Positions 1 to 9,207 of a stretch of DNA of 64,000 nt are shown here, piece after piece. How positions within the stretch are numbered: the stretch's first letter is position 1; each line of letters begins with the position of its first letter. A model generated the notes under the pieces. It was not told the DNA's origin. It saw nothing but the letters and a program-made list of their open reading frames with translations, and ran no database searches. The translations under genes and the position numbers were made by a program. This DNA is from Prochlorococcus sp. AG-409-J16 (GTDB lineage: Bacteria > Cyanobacteriota > Cyanobacteriia > PCC-6307 > Cyanobiaceae), in the NCBI GenBank assembly GCA_003215655.1, contig QCKB01000004.1, forward strand, positions 1-64,000, given 5' to 3'.

Positions 1-541
1 CATTCGAGTAACTCTCTCCTAAAGCAATCCCAGCAAGAGTTAACAATAAATTCCAAATCAGACTGCCAGCAGTTGTCCAAATTAGAAATGGCATAAAAGG
101 CATTAACTCAATGCCTGCAGGCACAGAAATTAAAGTTCTCACTCCCGGTACTAAACGCCCCCAAAAAACTAAAGATTTGCCATAGCGATTAAACCAACGT
201 CGACTTCGGGCTAAGTCATCTGAACCAATTCCAATCCAACGACCATTTTTATTTAACCATCTCTCTATTTTTTCTTCATTAGCTAACCGCCCAATTCCAT
301 ACCAAGGGAATGCTCCCAATACTGTCCCTATCAAACCTGCTAAAAGAACAGGCATCAATTGCAATTGTCCCTGCTGGACATAAAAACCTCCCAAAGGCAT
401 TATTAACTCAGAGGGAATAGGAGGAAAAAGATTTTCTAAAAACATAGCAAGCAATATTGCTGCGTAACCAATCCATTGATTGGCATGGACAGCCTGACCA
501 ATCAAATCAGGTAATGTATTAATCAATTGAGTAATATCCAT
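1..541 (-). CDS. DedA family inner-membrane protein (C-terminus beyond left edge)
   Basis: My translation from the ATG at 539-541 gives about 180 residues with no stop before the window edge. Two hallmarks of the DedA/SNARE-associated family are visible: ENLFPPIPSELIMPLGGF near residue 35 and GRLVPGVRTLISVPAG near residue 130, with hydrophobic stretches between and after them. DedA proteins are polytopic membrane proteins linked to lipid-carrier recycling and membrane homeostasis; the substrate of this member cannot be read from the sequence. It lies on the same strand as the sahH gene upstream, about 60 bp away, so co-transcription is possible. The missing C-terminus is only the window boundary, not a truncation. 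Confidence 0.9.
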   Translation of the reverse strand, partial: MDITQLINTLPDLIGQAVHANQWIGYAAILLAMFLENLFPPIPSELIMPLGGFYVQQGQLQLMPVLLAGLIGTVLGAFPWYGIGRLANEEKIERWLNKNGRWIGIGSDDLARSRRWFNRYGKSLVFWGRLVPGVRTLISVPAGIELMPFMPFLIWTTAGSLIWNLLLTLAGIALGESYSN

Positions 542-600
542 AAATTTTTAAAAGGTTAAAGGCCTCATATTTTGAATAATTAAAGGAATAAGGTAGTCAA

Positions 601-2031
601 TCAATAACGGTAATGTTCAGGCTTATATGGACCATCAACAGGGACACCTATGTAGTCAGCCTGATTCGAAGACAAGACTGTAAGCTTTGCTCCTATTTTA
701 TCTAAGTGCAGACGTGCAACCATTTCATCAAGATGTTTAGGTAATACATAAACTTCATTGGAATAATTATCACCTTTCGTAAAAAGTTCAATTTGAGCTA
801 ATACCTGGTTAGTAAATGAGTTACTCATCACAAAACTAGGATGACCTGTTGCACAACCAAGGTTTACTAAACGTCCTTCAGCCAAAAGAATAATCCTATT
901 ACCACTTGGAAGAGTAATGTGATCAACTTGTGGCTTGATATTTTCCCATTTGTACTGCTTTAGAGAAGCAACATCTATCTCATTATCAAAGTGTCCAATA
1001 TTGCAAACAATTGCCTCATCCTTCATGCGAATTAAATGTTCATGGCGAATAACTTGATAGTTGCCAGTCGCAGTTACAAAAATATCAACCGAATCAACAA
1101 CTTCCCCAAGACGAACGACCCGATAACCCTCCATTGCAGCCTGAAGAGCACAAATTGGATCAATCTCTGCAACCATTACTGTTGCTCCAAGACCTCTCAA
1201 AGATTGCGCTGAGCCTTTACCGACATCGCCATAACCCATAACCAAAGCAACCTTTCCAGCAACCATTACGTCTGTTGCTCGTTTTATTCCATCTACTAGA
1301 GATTCTCTACATCCATATAAATTGTCGAATTTACTTTTAGTCACTGAATCATTGACATTGATTGCAGAGAAAGGAAGTTCTCCGCTCTTTTGCATCTGAT
1401 ATAAACGAGCAACGCCTGTAGTGGTCTCTTCTGTAACCCCCTTAATAGATTGCTTAATTTTGGAATAAAAAGTTGAATCCTCTTCAAGCTTAATTCGAAT
1501 GGATTTATACAAAGCTTCTTCCTCTTCATTGGAAGGGTTTTCAAGAACTGATGAATCATTCTCAGCCTTGCAACCAAGGATGACCAACCCAGTTGCATCT
1601 CCCCCGTCATCAAGAATCATGTTTGGTGACTTGGTCTCACCCCACTCCAGAATGCGATGCGTATATGCCCAATATTCATCTAATGTTTCACCCTTTTTTG
1701 CAAACACTGGTATTCCAATGGAGGCTATAGCTGCAGCAGCATGATCCTGAGTAGAAAAAATATTGCAAGACGCCCAGCGGACTTCAGCACCCAATTCGAC
1801 AAGTGTTTCAATTAAAACCCCTGTTTGAATTGTCATATGAAGGCTGCCTGCAATCCGAGCACCCTTCAAAGGCTTTTGATTACCATATTTAGTCCTAAGT
1901 GCCATTAGACCTGGCATCTCGGTCTCGGCAATTGTCAGTTCTTTCCTGCCAAAATCAGCCAGATTAATGTCTGCGACAACATAATCACCAGAGACCTCAG
2001 TTGAGGTATTGAATGTGGACAATGCCACCAT
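601..2031 (-). CDS. ahcY: Adenosylhomocysteinase (S-adenosyl-L-homocysteine hydrolase)
   Basis: This 476-residue cytosolic enzyme reversibly splits S-adenosylhomocysteine into adenosine and homocysteine, relieving product inhibition of SAM-dependent methyltransferases. Visible signatures are the substrate-domain stretch [15 protein letters not shown] (about residues 56-70), STQDHAAAA, the NAD-binding [11 protein letters not shown] (about 265-275), and the C-terminal KPEHYRY whose Lys and Tyr reach into the partner subunit's NAD site. Length is normal for the long bacterial form. The ATG at 2029-2031 is preceded on the minus strand by CCTTAGAGAG. The start lies only 25 bp from the divergent tsaE start, so the two promoters must overlap. 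The bacterial gene is also called sahH. Confidence 0.97.
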   Translation of the reverse strand: MVALSTFNTSTEVSGDYVVADINLADFGRKELTIAETEMPGLMALRTKYGNQKPLKGARIAGSLHMTIQTGVLIETLVELGAEVRWASCNIFSTQDHAAAAIASIGIPVFAKKGETLDEYWAYTHRILEWGETKSPNMILDDGGDATGLVILGCKAENDSSVLENPSNEEEEALYKSIRIKLEEDSTFYSKIKQSIKGVTEETTTGVARLYQMQKSGELPFSAINVNDSVTKSKFDNLYGCRESLVDGIKRATDVMVAGKVALVMGYGDVGKGSAQSLRGLGATVMVAEIDPICALQAAMEGYRVVRLGEVVDSVDIFVTATGNYQVIRHEHLIRMKDEAIVCNIGHFDNEIDVASLKQYKWENIKPQVDHITLPSGNRIILLAEGRLVNLGCATGHPSFVMSNSFTNQVLAQIELFTKGDNYSNEVYVLPKHLDEMVARLHLDKIGAKLTVLSSNQADYIGVPVDGPYKPEHYRY

Positions 2032-2056
2032 GGTTAAAACTCTCTAAGGGGGAATC

Positions 2057-2542
2057 TTGGCTAGGAATCTCTGCGAATACGCTGAGGATTCCAACTCCAT
2101 TGGAAGGCAATCTACAGATGAACCCTGGAAACTAAAAAATGTTGATGAAACTATTGCTCTAGGAGCAAAGCTAATCGAACTCCTTCCAAATCTAAAATTG
2201 CTTCTTTTACAAGGTCCATTAGGTGCAGGAAAGACTTGCCTTGTAAAAGGTCTAGCAAGCAGTCTGGGGATAAAAGAACCGATTACTAGTCCAACTTTCG
2301 CACTAGCGCAGCATTACCTTGAAGGGAGCTCCCCATTAGTACATCTAGATCTCTACAGACTGGAAACCCCACAAGCTGCAAATGAACTGTTTCTTCAGGA
2401 AGAAGAAGAAGCTGAGTCACTTGGAGCCTTGATGGTAGTGGAATGGCCTGAACGTTTAAGCCTTCATCTCCCAGAAGCATGGAAAATAAATCTGGAATAC
2501 CTATCAAATGGAGAACGAGAAGCTCGACTCACTCAACCCTAA
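2057..2542 (+). CDS. tsaE: tRNA threonylcarbamoyladenosine biosynthesis ATPase TsaE
   Basis: A 161-residue P-loop ATPase needed with TsaB, TsaC and TsaD to make t6A37 in ANN-decoding tRNAs. The TsaE pattern is clear: Walker A GPLGAGKT (about residues 54-61), ITSPTFALAQHY, the HLDLYRL motif and VEWPERL near the C-terminus. The reading frame opens with TTG at 2057, preceded by AAGGGGG about five bases upstream, which supports this non-ATG start. The N-terminal 25 residues ahead of the conserved core are not recognisable. It is divergent from sahH with 25 bp between start codons and overlaps the pfkB-type gene tail to tail by 4 bp. Confidence 0.93.
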   Translation: MARNLCEYAEDSNSIGRQSTDEPWKLKNVDETIALGAKLIELLPNLKLLLLQGPLGAGKTCLVKGLASSLGIKEPITSPTFALAQHYLEGSSPLVHLDLYRLETPQAANELFLQEEEEAESLGALMVVEWPERLSLHLPEAWKINLEYLSNGEREARLTQP

Positions 2543-3561
2543 TCAGTAGCAAGAAATGCTAAGACTTCTTCTTGAGTTGGTTGGGGTTGAATGCCACCTG
2601 ATTCCATGCAAACAATTGCTCCGCATGCCATGGCAAATCGAACCATCTCCTTAACCTTCTCTGTACTTAACATCCGTTTTTCAATCGTAAGAAACTGATG
2701 TAGCAAACCAGCGGCAAAAGCATCACCTGCACCAGTAGTATCAACAATTTTTCTTGTGGTAATTACAGGTATAGAGCCCTCAAATCCGCCAATAAACCAT
2801 CTCACTGGTCTAGGACCATCTGTAACAACAACATCTGGATTTTTTGGCAACGATCTAGAAATTACTTGTGGGTTTTCTGTATTAAAAAACCAATCAGCCT
2901 CTTCCTTAGCAAGCTTTAGCAAGTTGGCTTCATTTAAAACTGGCCTAATTGCTTTTAATGCTTTTTGGCCAGGTCCACTATCAGCTTTTTTACTTATGTC
3001 CCAAAAGGTTGGTCTCCAGTTGATATCAAGAGCAATTTTCATATTATTTTGACAAGCTTGATTTATCGTCCATAAAAGAGCTTCTGATGCAGCATTCACT
3101 GCTAGAGGGATTGTCCCTAGCAACAACCATTGAGAATTCTTTGTTATCAAAGGCCAAACAGAAGTAATTGCATTGCATTCGAGAGCTTGATCTGCAAAAC
3201 CTTCTCCGCGATCGCCAGCGAATCCCTGAAAACTTCTTTCCCCATCTTTATCTCGACGTACCAAAACGATTCGAGTAGGTCGTATCTGATCAATCTGTAG
3301 ACCATTAAGGTTCACACCACGAGATCTCATCAAAGAAAGGAATTGATTTGCTATCTCGTCTTTTCCAAGACGACCAATAAATGCAACCTTGGTGCCCAAT
3401 CTGGCCAAACCACATGCAACGTTTGCAGGAGCACCTCCCAAGCAGTCTTCAACTGGGTGATCTAATGCTGGATCTCCACCAAGGGGGCCTAATCGATCCA
3501 ACAAAGCCTCGCCTATGCAAATAATTTCTGGATTTTCTGCCTTGTGAGGTGTGCTGTGCAT
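2539..3561 (-). CDS. PfkB family carbohydrate kinase (fructokinase-like)
   Basis: This is a 340-residue ribokinase/PfkB-fold sugar kinase. The N-terminal signature GGAPANVACGLARLG (about residues 42-56) and the C-terminal signature DTTGAGDAFAAGL, containing the catalytic Asp and the anion hole, are intact. The domain order and the ICIGEALLDRLG opening resemble bacterial and plant fructokinases, so ATP-dependent phosphorylation of fructose or a close ketose is the best guess. Substrate specificity cannot be settled from motifs, and ribokinase- or adenosine-kinase-like activity is the alternative. It ends inside the tsaE stop region and starts 34 bp downstream of the mutY stop on the same strand, so it may share the mutY transcript. 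Confidence 0.88.
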   Translation of the reverse strand: MHSTPHKAENPEIICIGEALLDRLGPLGGDPALDHPVEDCLGGAPANVACGLARLGTKVAFIGRLGKDEIANQFLSLMRSRGVNLNGLQIDQIRPTRIVLVRRDKDGERSFQGFAGDRGEGFADQALECNAITSVWPLITKNSQWLLLGTIPLAVNAASEALLWTINQACQNNMKIALDINWRPTFWDISKKADSGPGQKALKAIRPVLNEANLLKLAKEEADWFFNTENPQVISRSLPKNPDVVVTDGPRPVRWFIGGFEGSIPVITTRKIVDTTGAGDAFAAGLLHQFLTIEKRMLSTEKVKEMVRFAMACGAIVCMESGGIQPQPTQEEVLAFLATD

Positions 3562-3595
3562 TGTTATTTTCGATGAAATTAACTATCCAATGACG

Positions 3596-4792
3596 CTAAG
3601 GATCCTTAGTTAACTTATCTGTATTGAGATACTTTTTCAGAGAACTAATGATCTTGGTATTTGCAGCAGGGAAAGGGTAATTTTCTAAGGATTCCGGTGA
3701 GACCCATTCAACCTTCTGACTTGCTAATGGCTGAGGCTTTCCGCGTAGCCACTTACAAATATGGACAATAAAACGGAGCTTTTTATGACTATATGCATGC
3801 TCAAAGTCAATCAATTTTTCGCCAACTTCCACTTCGATTGATAACTCCTCTTTTAACTCACGAGCAATAGTTTGTTCAATCGACTCATCGACCTCTTTTT
3901 TTCCCCCAGGAAATTCCCACATTCCTCCTAATAGTCCTTGTTCAAGTCTTTGATCAATAAGAATCTGATGATGATGATTTAGAACAACACCGATTCCTAT
4001 CACCTCAAATGGCAATGGCTTTGCTGGTTCCTTCACAGGAAACTCTTTCTGCTTTCCCAAAGCGTAAGCAGAGCAATACTCTTGCCAAGGGCAAATGTCA
4101 CATCGTGGATTAAAAGGCGTGCATACCATTGCCCCAAGATCCATCAATGCTTGATTAAACTTTCGTGGCTTTAAAGGTGAAAGTAATTGCTCGCTAATTA
4201 ACCAAAGCCTAAAAAGATCTCTCTTTGGAGGCTTAGAACTAGCAAAAAGTCTTGCCAAAAGACGTTTGACGTTCCCATCTAACAGTGGCTGTGGCAGATC
4301 AAAAGCTGATGAAAGAATGCTCCCTGCCGTAGTTCGTCCTATTCCTGGTAAAGCCAGCCAAGTCTCAATATCTCTAGGCCAAAAACAAGAATTCAAAGAC
4401 CTCTTAGACCCTATTAAATTCATAAAAATGTTTGCGACCTTATGCAAACGATGAGCCCTGCTGTAATAGCCCAGTCCCTGCCATCGCATTAGGACCTCCT
4501 TCTCATTAGCATTTGCCAAATCAGGAAGTGTGGGAAAAACACTCATCCAGCTTTCCCAATAAGGCAAGACAACCTTTAATTGTGTTTGCTGAAGCATTAC
4601 TTCAGCAATCCAAATTTTATATACACAAAGCATTTCGCCAGAGTCTGGCTTAGTCCCATCAGCCTTTAGTTTCCAAGGAATCCAGTGTCTTCCATTAATC
4701 TCAAACCAATCGAGAAGTGCAGAACGTAAAGCAATTACCTTCGACGAAGGCAAGAGAAGGCTTAGGCTGAGTTCTTCATCACTACTACTCAT
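3596..4792 (-). CDS. mutY: A/G-specific adenine DNA glycosylase MutY
   Basis: A 398-residue base-excision repair enzyme that removes adenine mispaired with 8-oxoguanine. Visible are the catalytic-Glu motif IAEVMLQQTQ, the helix-hairpin-helix LPGIGRTTAG with the downstream catalytic Asp in LLDGNVKRLL, the [4Fe-4S] cysteines in the pattern C-x6-C-x2-C-x5-C (starting CTPFNPRC), and a C-terminal NUDIX-like domain that reads 8-oxoG. The NUDIX box (GGKKEVDESIEQTIARELKE) looks intact, with REL-EE residues, although in MutY this domain usually recognises rather than hydrolyses. A short insertion (KADGTKPDSGEM) precedes the catalytic helix. The gene is divergent from the hydrolase gene with an 87 bp gap. 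Confidence 0.95.
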   Translation of the reverse strand: MSSSDEELSLSLLLPSSKVIALRSALLDWFEINGRHWIPWKLKADGTKPDSGEMLCVYKIWIAEVMLQQTQLKVVLPYWESWMSVFPTLPDLANANEKEVLMRWQGLGYYSRAHRLHKVANIFMNLIGSKRSLNSCFWPRDIETWLALPGIGRTTAGSILSSAFDLPQPLLDGNVKRLLARLFASSKPPKRDLFRLWLISEQLLSPLKPRKFNQALMDLGAMVCTPFNPRCDICPWQEYCSAYALGKQKEFPVKEPAKPLPFEVIGIGVVLNHHHQILIDQRLEQGLLGGMWEFPGGKKEVDESIEQTIARELKEELSIEVEVGEKLIDFEHAYSHKKLRFIVHICKWLRGKPQPLASQKVEWVSPESLENYPFPAANTKIISSLKKYLNTDKLTKDP

Positions 4793-4879
4793 ATCTCAAA
4801 ATAACTAGTAGCAAAAAAAATATGTTAAAAGCACTCAATATCCTCCAATCAAATACAAAATGATCGAAGGGTTTGTGTC

Positions 4880-5791
4880 TTGATTGTGTCTGAGAGCCAT
4901 ATTTGGAAATGGAACAATTTCGAGGTTGCATGGAATCTTGAAAAGCAGAGCTCAGAGTTACCAGTTTCTGTATTGCTAATTCATGGGTTTGGGGCTTGCA
5001 AAGAACACTGGCGACACAACCAATCTGAACTTGCCAACTTCAGCCCATGCTTTGCTATTGATCTGATTGGCTTTGGTGAAAGCAGTCAACCAATTGCAAG
5101 GCTTATAGGTGATCCGGCAGAACAAAATACTTTTGAATACAACTTCGATAACTGGGCTCGTCAAATAAGCGACTTTTGCAATGAAGTCATAAAAACCCCT
5201 GTTTTATTAGTCGGTAATTCAATTGGAGGCGTAATCGCTCTACGAGCATCTCAACTTCTCGGTTCAAATTGTTGTGGAGTCGTACTTGTCGGATGCGCAA
5301 CTCGTGCATTAGACGACAAAAGACTAGTTGAACAACCTAGCTGGGCTAAATGGTCAAGACCTTTATTAAAAGGTTTAGTTCGCCAAAGATGGCTAAGCGT
5401 TAATCTTTTTCGAAATGCTGCAAGCCCTGCTGTTATAAAAAAGGTACTTAAACAGGCTTACCCAACTGGAAAAAATGTCGATAACGAACTGTTGGCCTTA
5501 CTTCAAAAACCCAGCCAGAGAAAAGGGGCACCTGAAGCATTCCATGGTTTTATCAATCTATTTGATGATTATCTAGCACCAGAGTTAATGAAAAGTCTCC
5601 AGATCCCAGTCGATTTAATTTGGGGAGAAAAAGATCCTTGGGAACCTCTAAAAGAAGCTATGAGCTGGAAAGAAAATTTCTCTTGTATTAGATCTCTCGA
5701 GACAATCGCTGGGGTTGGACATTGTCCACACGATGAAGATCCTGAATCAGTTAATCAACTACTTATAAAAGTAATTCAAGCAGTTAAATAA
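4880..5791 (+). CDS. Alpha/beta-fold hydrolase
   Basis: A 303-residue alpha/beta hydrolase with a complete catalytic set: oxyanion region LLIHGFGACKEHW, DLIGFGESSQP, nucleophile elbow VGNSIGG (Ser), the acidic residue in WGEKDPWEP and the His in GVGHCPHDEDP. A lid-like helical insert lies between the elbow and the acid. Cyanobacteria carry many such proteins (esterases, lactonases, chlorophyllase-like enzymes), and the substrate here is unknown. The track start is TTG at 4880 with GAAGGG about ten bases upstream; GTG at 4886 is an alternative start. The 3' end overlaps the convergent sigma-factor gene by 16 bp. Confidence 0.85.
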   Translation: MIVSESHIWKWNNFEVAWNLEKQSSELPVSVLLIHGFGACKEHWRHNQSELANFSPCFAIDLIGFGESSQPIARLIGDPAEQNTFEYNFDNWARQISDFCNEVIKTPVLLVGNSIGGVIALRASQLLGSNCCGVVLVGCATRALDDKRLVEQPSWAKWSRPLLKGLVRQRWLSVNLFRNAASPAVIKKVLKQAYPTGKNVDNELLALLQKPSQRKGAPEAFHGFINLFDDYLAPELMKSLQIPVDLIWGEKDPWEPLKEAMSWKENFSCIRSLETIAGVGHCPHDEDPESVNQLLIKVIQAVK

Positions 5792-6783
5792 GCGTCTATA
5801 GATTTTCCCAACCTGCGAAGCCCACTTAAACCATCCCTTTCAAGATTACGTACTCTATCGCGACTGATCCCAATGGCTTTTCCTATCCTTGTGAGGTTCA
5901 TTGGATCTTGGCCGTCTATGCCATATCTCATGCGTAAAACACGGCGCTGCATTTCAGGTAATTGATCTAATAAGCAATTCAAATCTCCCTTCATGCAATC
6001 TGCCTCTAGTTGAATACTTGGAACATCTCCATCCCCTGGCAATAAATCCATCAATACCGAGTCCTCTCCCTCTCCTACTTTCTTTTCCAAGCTCATTGGG
6101 TTCCGAGCACTACACATCAAATCCTTTACTTCTTCTTCAGGTAATTCCACATACTCAGCGAGCTCTTTAATAGATGGAGTACGTCCTAACTGTTGACTTA
6201 ATTCTCTTTGCCCAGTCTTTAACTTATTGAGCATCTCAGTTATATGAATTGGCAGTCTGATGGTTCTACTCTTTTCCGCAATAGCACGAGTAATTCCTTG
6301 CCTAATCCACCAATATGCGTAAGTTGAAAATTTATATCCTCTCGTTGGATCAAATTTTTCCACGCCTCTGACCAAACCGATCGTCCCTTCCTGAATTAAG
6401 TCCAGAAGCTCCATATTCCTCTTGGTGTATTTCTTAGCCACGCTTACAACTAACCGCAAATTAGCTGAAACCATTCGCTCCTTTGCCCTACGTCCAATCT
6501 TTAGCCTCTTTTTTAATGTTAAAGGAGAAATATCTGACTCATTAGCAAGCTCTTCAAGCGTAGGCTTCCTTCCTATCTTTTTTTCAATCTCTGATTCTGT
6601 TGCCTCTAAAACAACAAGCTCTTGAACCTTTCTACCCAGGGTTATCTCCTGCTCATGAGATAACAAAGGCACCCGACCGATATCTCGCAGATAAGAGCTA
6701 ACCAAATCGACTTCCGTACGCTGAGTCCGCAGCGAAAACTCAACTTTCTTAGAATCTTTTTCTTGAACTGACCGAGTACTCAC
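5776..6783 (-). CDS. Group 2 RNA polymerase sigma factor (sigma-70 family)
   Basis: A 335-residue sigma factor with regions 1.2 to 4 but no long region 1.1: DLVSSYLRDIGRVPLLSHEQE (1.2), SANLRLVVSVAKKYTKRNM and DLIQEGTIGLVRGVEKFDP (2.1-2.2), YKFSTYAYWWIRQGITRAI (2.3-2.4, -10 recognition), RTIRLPIHITEMLNKL (3.0), and the region 4 helix-turn-helix NLTRIGKAIGISRDRVRNLE. This architecture is that of the non-essential group 2 sigmas that cyanobacteria use for stress, light and circadian responses; which paralogue it is (SigB/C/D-like) I cannot assign. The 99 bp upstream of the start hold two adjacent palindromes listed separately. It follows mgtE on the same strand. Confidence 0.95.
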   Translation of the reverse strand: MSTRSVQEKDSKKVEFSLRTQRTEVDLVSSYLRDIGRVPLLSHEQEITLGRKVQELVVLEATESEIEKKIGRKPTLEELANESDISPLTLKKRLKIGRRAKERMVSANLRLVVSVAKKYTKRNMELLDLIQEGTIGLVRGVEKFDPTRGYKFSTYAYWWIRQGITRAIAEKSRTIRLPIHITEMLNKLKTGQRELSQQLGRTPSIKELAEYVELPEEEVKDLMCSARNPMSLEKKVGEGEDSVLMDLLPGDGDVPSIQLEADCMKGDLNCLLDQLPEMQRRVLRMRYGIDGQDPMNLTRIGKAIGISRDRVRNLERDGLSGLRRLGKSIDAYLTA

Positions 6784-6844
6784 AGCAACTGTGTTGAGTT
6801 TTGTAAAGCATACCGCGAAGAAGTGTAAAGAAGGCTCGGAAGGG

Positions 6845-6876
6845 CCAGTTTGAACTGGTAAATGGTAATAATTACC
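6845..6876. promoter_or_regulatory. Two adjacent palindromes upstream of the sigma-factor gene
   Basis: Two perfect inverted repeats lie side by side between the mgtE stop and the sigma-factor start. CCAGTTTGAACTGG (6845-6858) has 6-bp arms and a 2-base centre; GGTAATAATTACC (6864-6876) has 6-bp arms and a 1-base centre. They sit 62-93 bp upstream of the sigma ATG on the minus strand. They could be operator sites for a dimeric regulator of the sigma gene, or weak 3' structures of the mgtE message. No U-tract follows on the minus strand, so a classical terminator is unlikely. Confidence 0.35.
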
Positions 6877-6882
6877 TATTGG

Positions 6883-8304
6883 TCAAGAAGGGGCTACGTT
6901 CGTGTGATTTAAAAGCCAAGCCGCAGTTCGCAAATAAATTAGAACTCCAGCCACATCTGTAGCGGTAGTAATAAATGGGGCCGACATCAAGGCTGGGTCC
7001 AAGCCCATCTTGTCGAAAAGCAAAGGCAAAGCCGCTCCAGCAGTTGCAGCCAAAGTGGTTATTGCCATCAAACTGATCCCAACTGCAGCTCCAACCAAAG
7101 GTCCCTCTCCTTTCCACCAAGCAAAAGGAACAACAACAACAAGCATTAAAAGACCTAAAAGAGCACCAGCAATGGCTTCTCGCACAACAGCTTTCATTGG
7201 ACCAAGTGCCTGAATCCTTTGGGTACTTAAGCCACGGATAACCACTGTTGAACTTTGAGCTCCAACATTCCCACCTGTTCCTATTAACAAAGGAATAAAT
7301 GCAGCCAACAGAACTACTTGATTAAGTACAAACCCATTCATCGCAATGACTTGAGTAGTAAAACCATTAGCCACAACAAGCGCCGCTAACCAAACAACTC
7401 GGCGTCGGGCAACAGTAAACAAATTGCTTTGAAAATAATCATCTTCATCTCCTGCCTGAACAGCACCAGCTGCATATAAATCTCGTGTTGCCTCCTGTTC
7501 AATTACATCAATAACATCGTCAACTGTGACGATGCCAACCAAGCGCTGTTCTCTATCCACAACAGGAACAGCAAGAAAGTCATAACGCTGAATAGCTCTT
7601 GCGACTTCCTCTTGATCAGTATCTGTACTTACATTCACTACATCTCTCGTCATTACATGCCCAATCAGATCTTCAGGGTCAGCTGTAACCAAATCCCTCA
7701 ATGACAGGATTCCAGTGAGATGTCTTTCCCTATCAGTCACATAAAGGCTATAAATCGTCTCCGTCTCAGTAGCTCGTCGACGAACAATAGTTAGAGCCTG
7801 AGCTGCACTATGAAATTCCTTAAGATCAATAAATTCAGTAGTCATTAACCTCCCAGCCGTCTCTTGCTCATAACCAAGCAATTGAGCCGTTACTCGTCGT
7901 TCCGCTGGACTGAGCTCAGCCAACAAGCGCCTTACAACCTTCGCTGGTAATTCATCAAACAACCGGACACGATCATCTGGCGACATTTCCTCAACTAACT
8001 CAAGTACCTCACTTGAGCGAAGGCGATCAAGCAAGCTCTGTTGAACAGCCGGATCAAGATTTTCATAAACCTCGATCGCCTCATTTTTACTAAGCAATCT
8101 AAAAGCCAAGCCTTGCAAAACAAGAGGAATGTTCCCTATCGCTTCCGCAATATCAACAGGCTGAACAGGCTGAAGCAAAACCTTAACTGCGTCATAATTT
8201 CCAGCAGACAACATCGCTTCCAGCTGCTGAGCAACTACATCGGCCAACTGAGAGCCACTAACTGGTACTGATTTTGGACTGGACGCCCCAGTTGCCTCAT
8301 TCAT
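6883..8304 (-). CDS. mgtE: Magnesium transporter MgtE
   Basis: A 473-residue Mg2+ channel of the inner membrane. The domain order is standard: an N-terminal superhelical domain (about residues 25-155, with EEMSPDDRVRLFDELPAK), two CBS domains (about 160-280, including MTRDVVNVS and DRLVGIVTVDDVIDVIE-like text), a plug helix and a C-terminal five-helix membrane domain containing the conserved GTGGNVGAQSST. Mg2+ binding in the cytosolic CBS/N domains is known to close the pore in this family. The ATG lies 75 bp from the likely gpx start on the other strand. It is upstream of, and on the same strand as, the sigma-factor gene. Confidence 0.95.
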   Translation of the reverse strand: MNEATGASSPKSVPVSGSQLADVVAQQLEAMLSAGNYDAVKVLLQPVQPVDIAEAIGNIPLVLQGLAFRLLSKNEAIEVYENLDPAVQQSLLDRLRSSEVLELVEEMSPDDRVRLFDELPAKVVRRLLAELSPAERRVTAQLLGYEQETAGRLMTTEFIDLKEFHSAAQALTIVRRRATETETIYSLYVTDRERHLTGILSLRDLVTADPEDLIGHVMTRDVVNVSTDTDQEEVARAIQRYDFLAVPVVDREQRLVGIVTVDDVIDVIEQEATRDLYAAGAVQAGDEDDYFQSNLFTVARRRVVWLAALVVANGFTTQVIAMNGFVLNQVVLLAAFIPLLIGTGGNVGAQSSTVVIRGLSTQRIQALGPMKAVVREAIAGALLGLLMLVVVVPFAWWKGEGPLVGAAVGISLMAITTLAATAGAALPLLFDKMGLDPALMSAPFITTATDVAGVLIYLRTAAWLLNHTNVAPS

Positions 8305-8379
8305 GGGCGAGCCTTTAGGGCAAGATCAGTGTATTGCTCAGAAGACTCGCTAAGGTCAATGGTTATCAGCTGCATATCA

Positions 8380-8859
8380 ATGACCGTCAACGTAAACAAC
8401 GTACAAGTCATCTCAAAGGATGGACAGGCAAAGGGTTTAGGCGATTACAGCGGAAAGGTATTACTAATAGTGAATGTCGCAAGCCAATGCGGATTTACTA
8501 AGCAATACAAAGGTCTGCAAGCACTCCAAGATAATTATGGCCCCAGTGGTTTTGAAGTACTTGGCTTTCCATGTAATGACTTTGGAGCTCAGGAGCCTGG
8601 CAATCTTTCAGAAATACAAAACTTCTGCCAATCAAACTATGGAGTAACTTTCGAGCTTTTCGAAAAAGTCCATGCTATGGGTCAAACAACAGAACCATAT
8701 AAAACCCTTAATCAAACCGAACCAGCAGGAGATGTTGCATGGAATTTCGAAAAATTCCTTATCAGTAAAGAAGGAATAGTGATTGGTCGCTACAAAAGTA
8801 ATATCGAACCAGAAAGCTCTGAATTAAAGCTTGCTATTGAGAAAGCCCTTCAAAGTTAA
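8380..8859 (+). CDS. gpx: Glutathione peroxidase-like thiol peroxidase
   Basis: A glutathione-peroxidase family enzyme that reduces peroxides. The catalytic tetrad region is visible: NVASQCGFTKQY with Cys in the position of selenocysteine, the Gln in GFPCNDFGAQEPG and the Trp-Asn pair in AWNFEKF. I place the start at the ATG at 8380 (MTVNVNNVQVIS), which gives 159 residues, the normal family length; the reading frame is open 17 codons further upstream (from 8329) but that extension looks unrelated to the family. Cyanobacterial Cys-type members mostly use thioredoxin or NADPH systems instead of glutathione. The 3' end overlaps the convergent crcB gene by 36 bp. Confidence 0.93.
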   Translation: MTVNVNNVQVISKDGQAKGLGDYSGKVLLIVNVASQCGFTKQYKGLQALQDNYGPSGFEVLGFPCNDFGAQEPGNLSEIQNFCQSNYGVTFELFEKVHAMGQTTEPYKTLNQTEPAGDVAWNFEKFLISKEGIVIGRYKSNIEPESSELKLAIEKALQS

Positions 8860-9207
8860 CTTTCTTGCAAATGCAAATCCTAAAACCATAAACAAAAGGC
8901 CAAATACTAAGGAGAGCAATATTAATAATAAAGCTTGAATAAAATCACCTTTGTGGATCATTGCAAAACAATCAACCATCCAAGTACTGAAAGTTGTCAG
9001 TGCTCCACAAAAACCAACTCCAAAAAATATTTTACTTCTTTTCTTATCGGGCAATCCCATTATAAATCCGAAAATCCCAGCTCCAATAATGTTCAAAATA
9101 AAATCATTATCAAATAGAAATCGAATCAATGCTCCTGGTATCGAACCAGTTATGACATAAATATAAGCTGCTAATTGACTGAACTTAATTGAGACAGATT
9201 TAGCCAT
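8824..9207 (-). CDS. crcB: Fluoride channel protein CrcB/Fluc (second of a pair)
   Basis: A four-helix membrane protein of about 127 residues in the Fluc fluoride-export family. Visible motifs are GSIPGALIRF near the N-terminus and GFCGALTTFSTW, which contains the phenylalanine-box and central Na+-site region. The frame is open to 9261, but I choose the ATG at 9205-9207 (MAKSVSIKF) because it overlaps the upstream crcB stop by exactly eight bases (ATGGCTAA), a translational-coupling arrangement. Two different crcB genes in tandem usually encode an antiparallel heterodimer. It is convergent with gpx. Confidence 0.9.
   Translation of the reverse strand: MAKSVSIKFSQLAAYIYVITGSIPGALIRFLFDNDFILNIIGAGIFGFIMGLPDKKRSKIFFGVGFCGALTTFSTWMVDCFAMIHKGDFIQALLLILLSLVFGLLFMVLGFAFARKLTLKGFLNSKL

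Noticed and set aside
8380-8859. Selenoprotein-type glutathione peroxidase
   Set aside because: The active-site codon is for Cys and there is no in-frame TGA.
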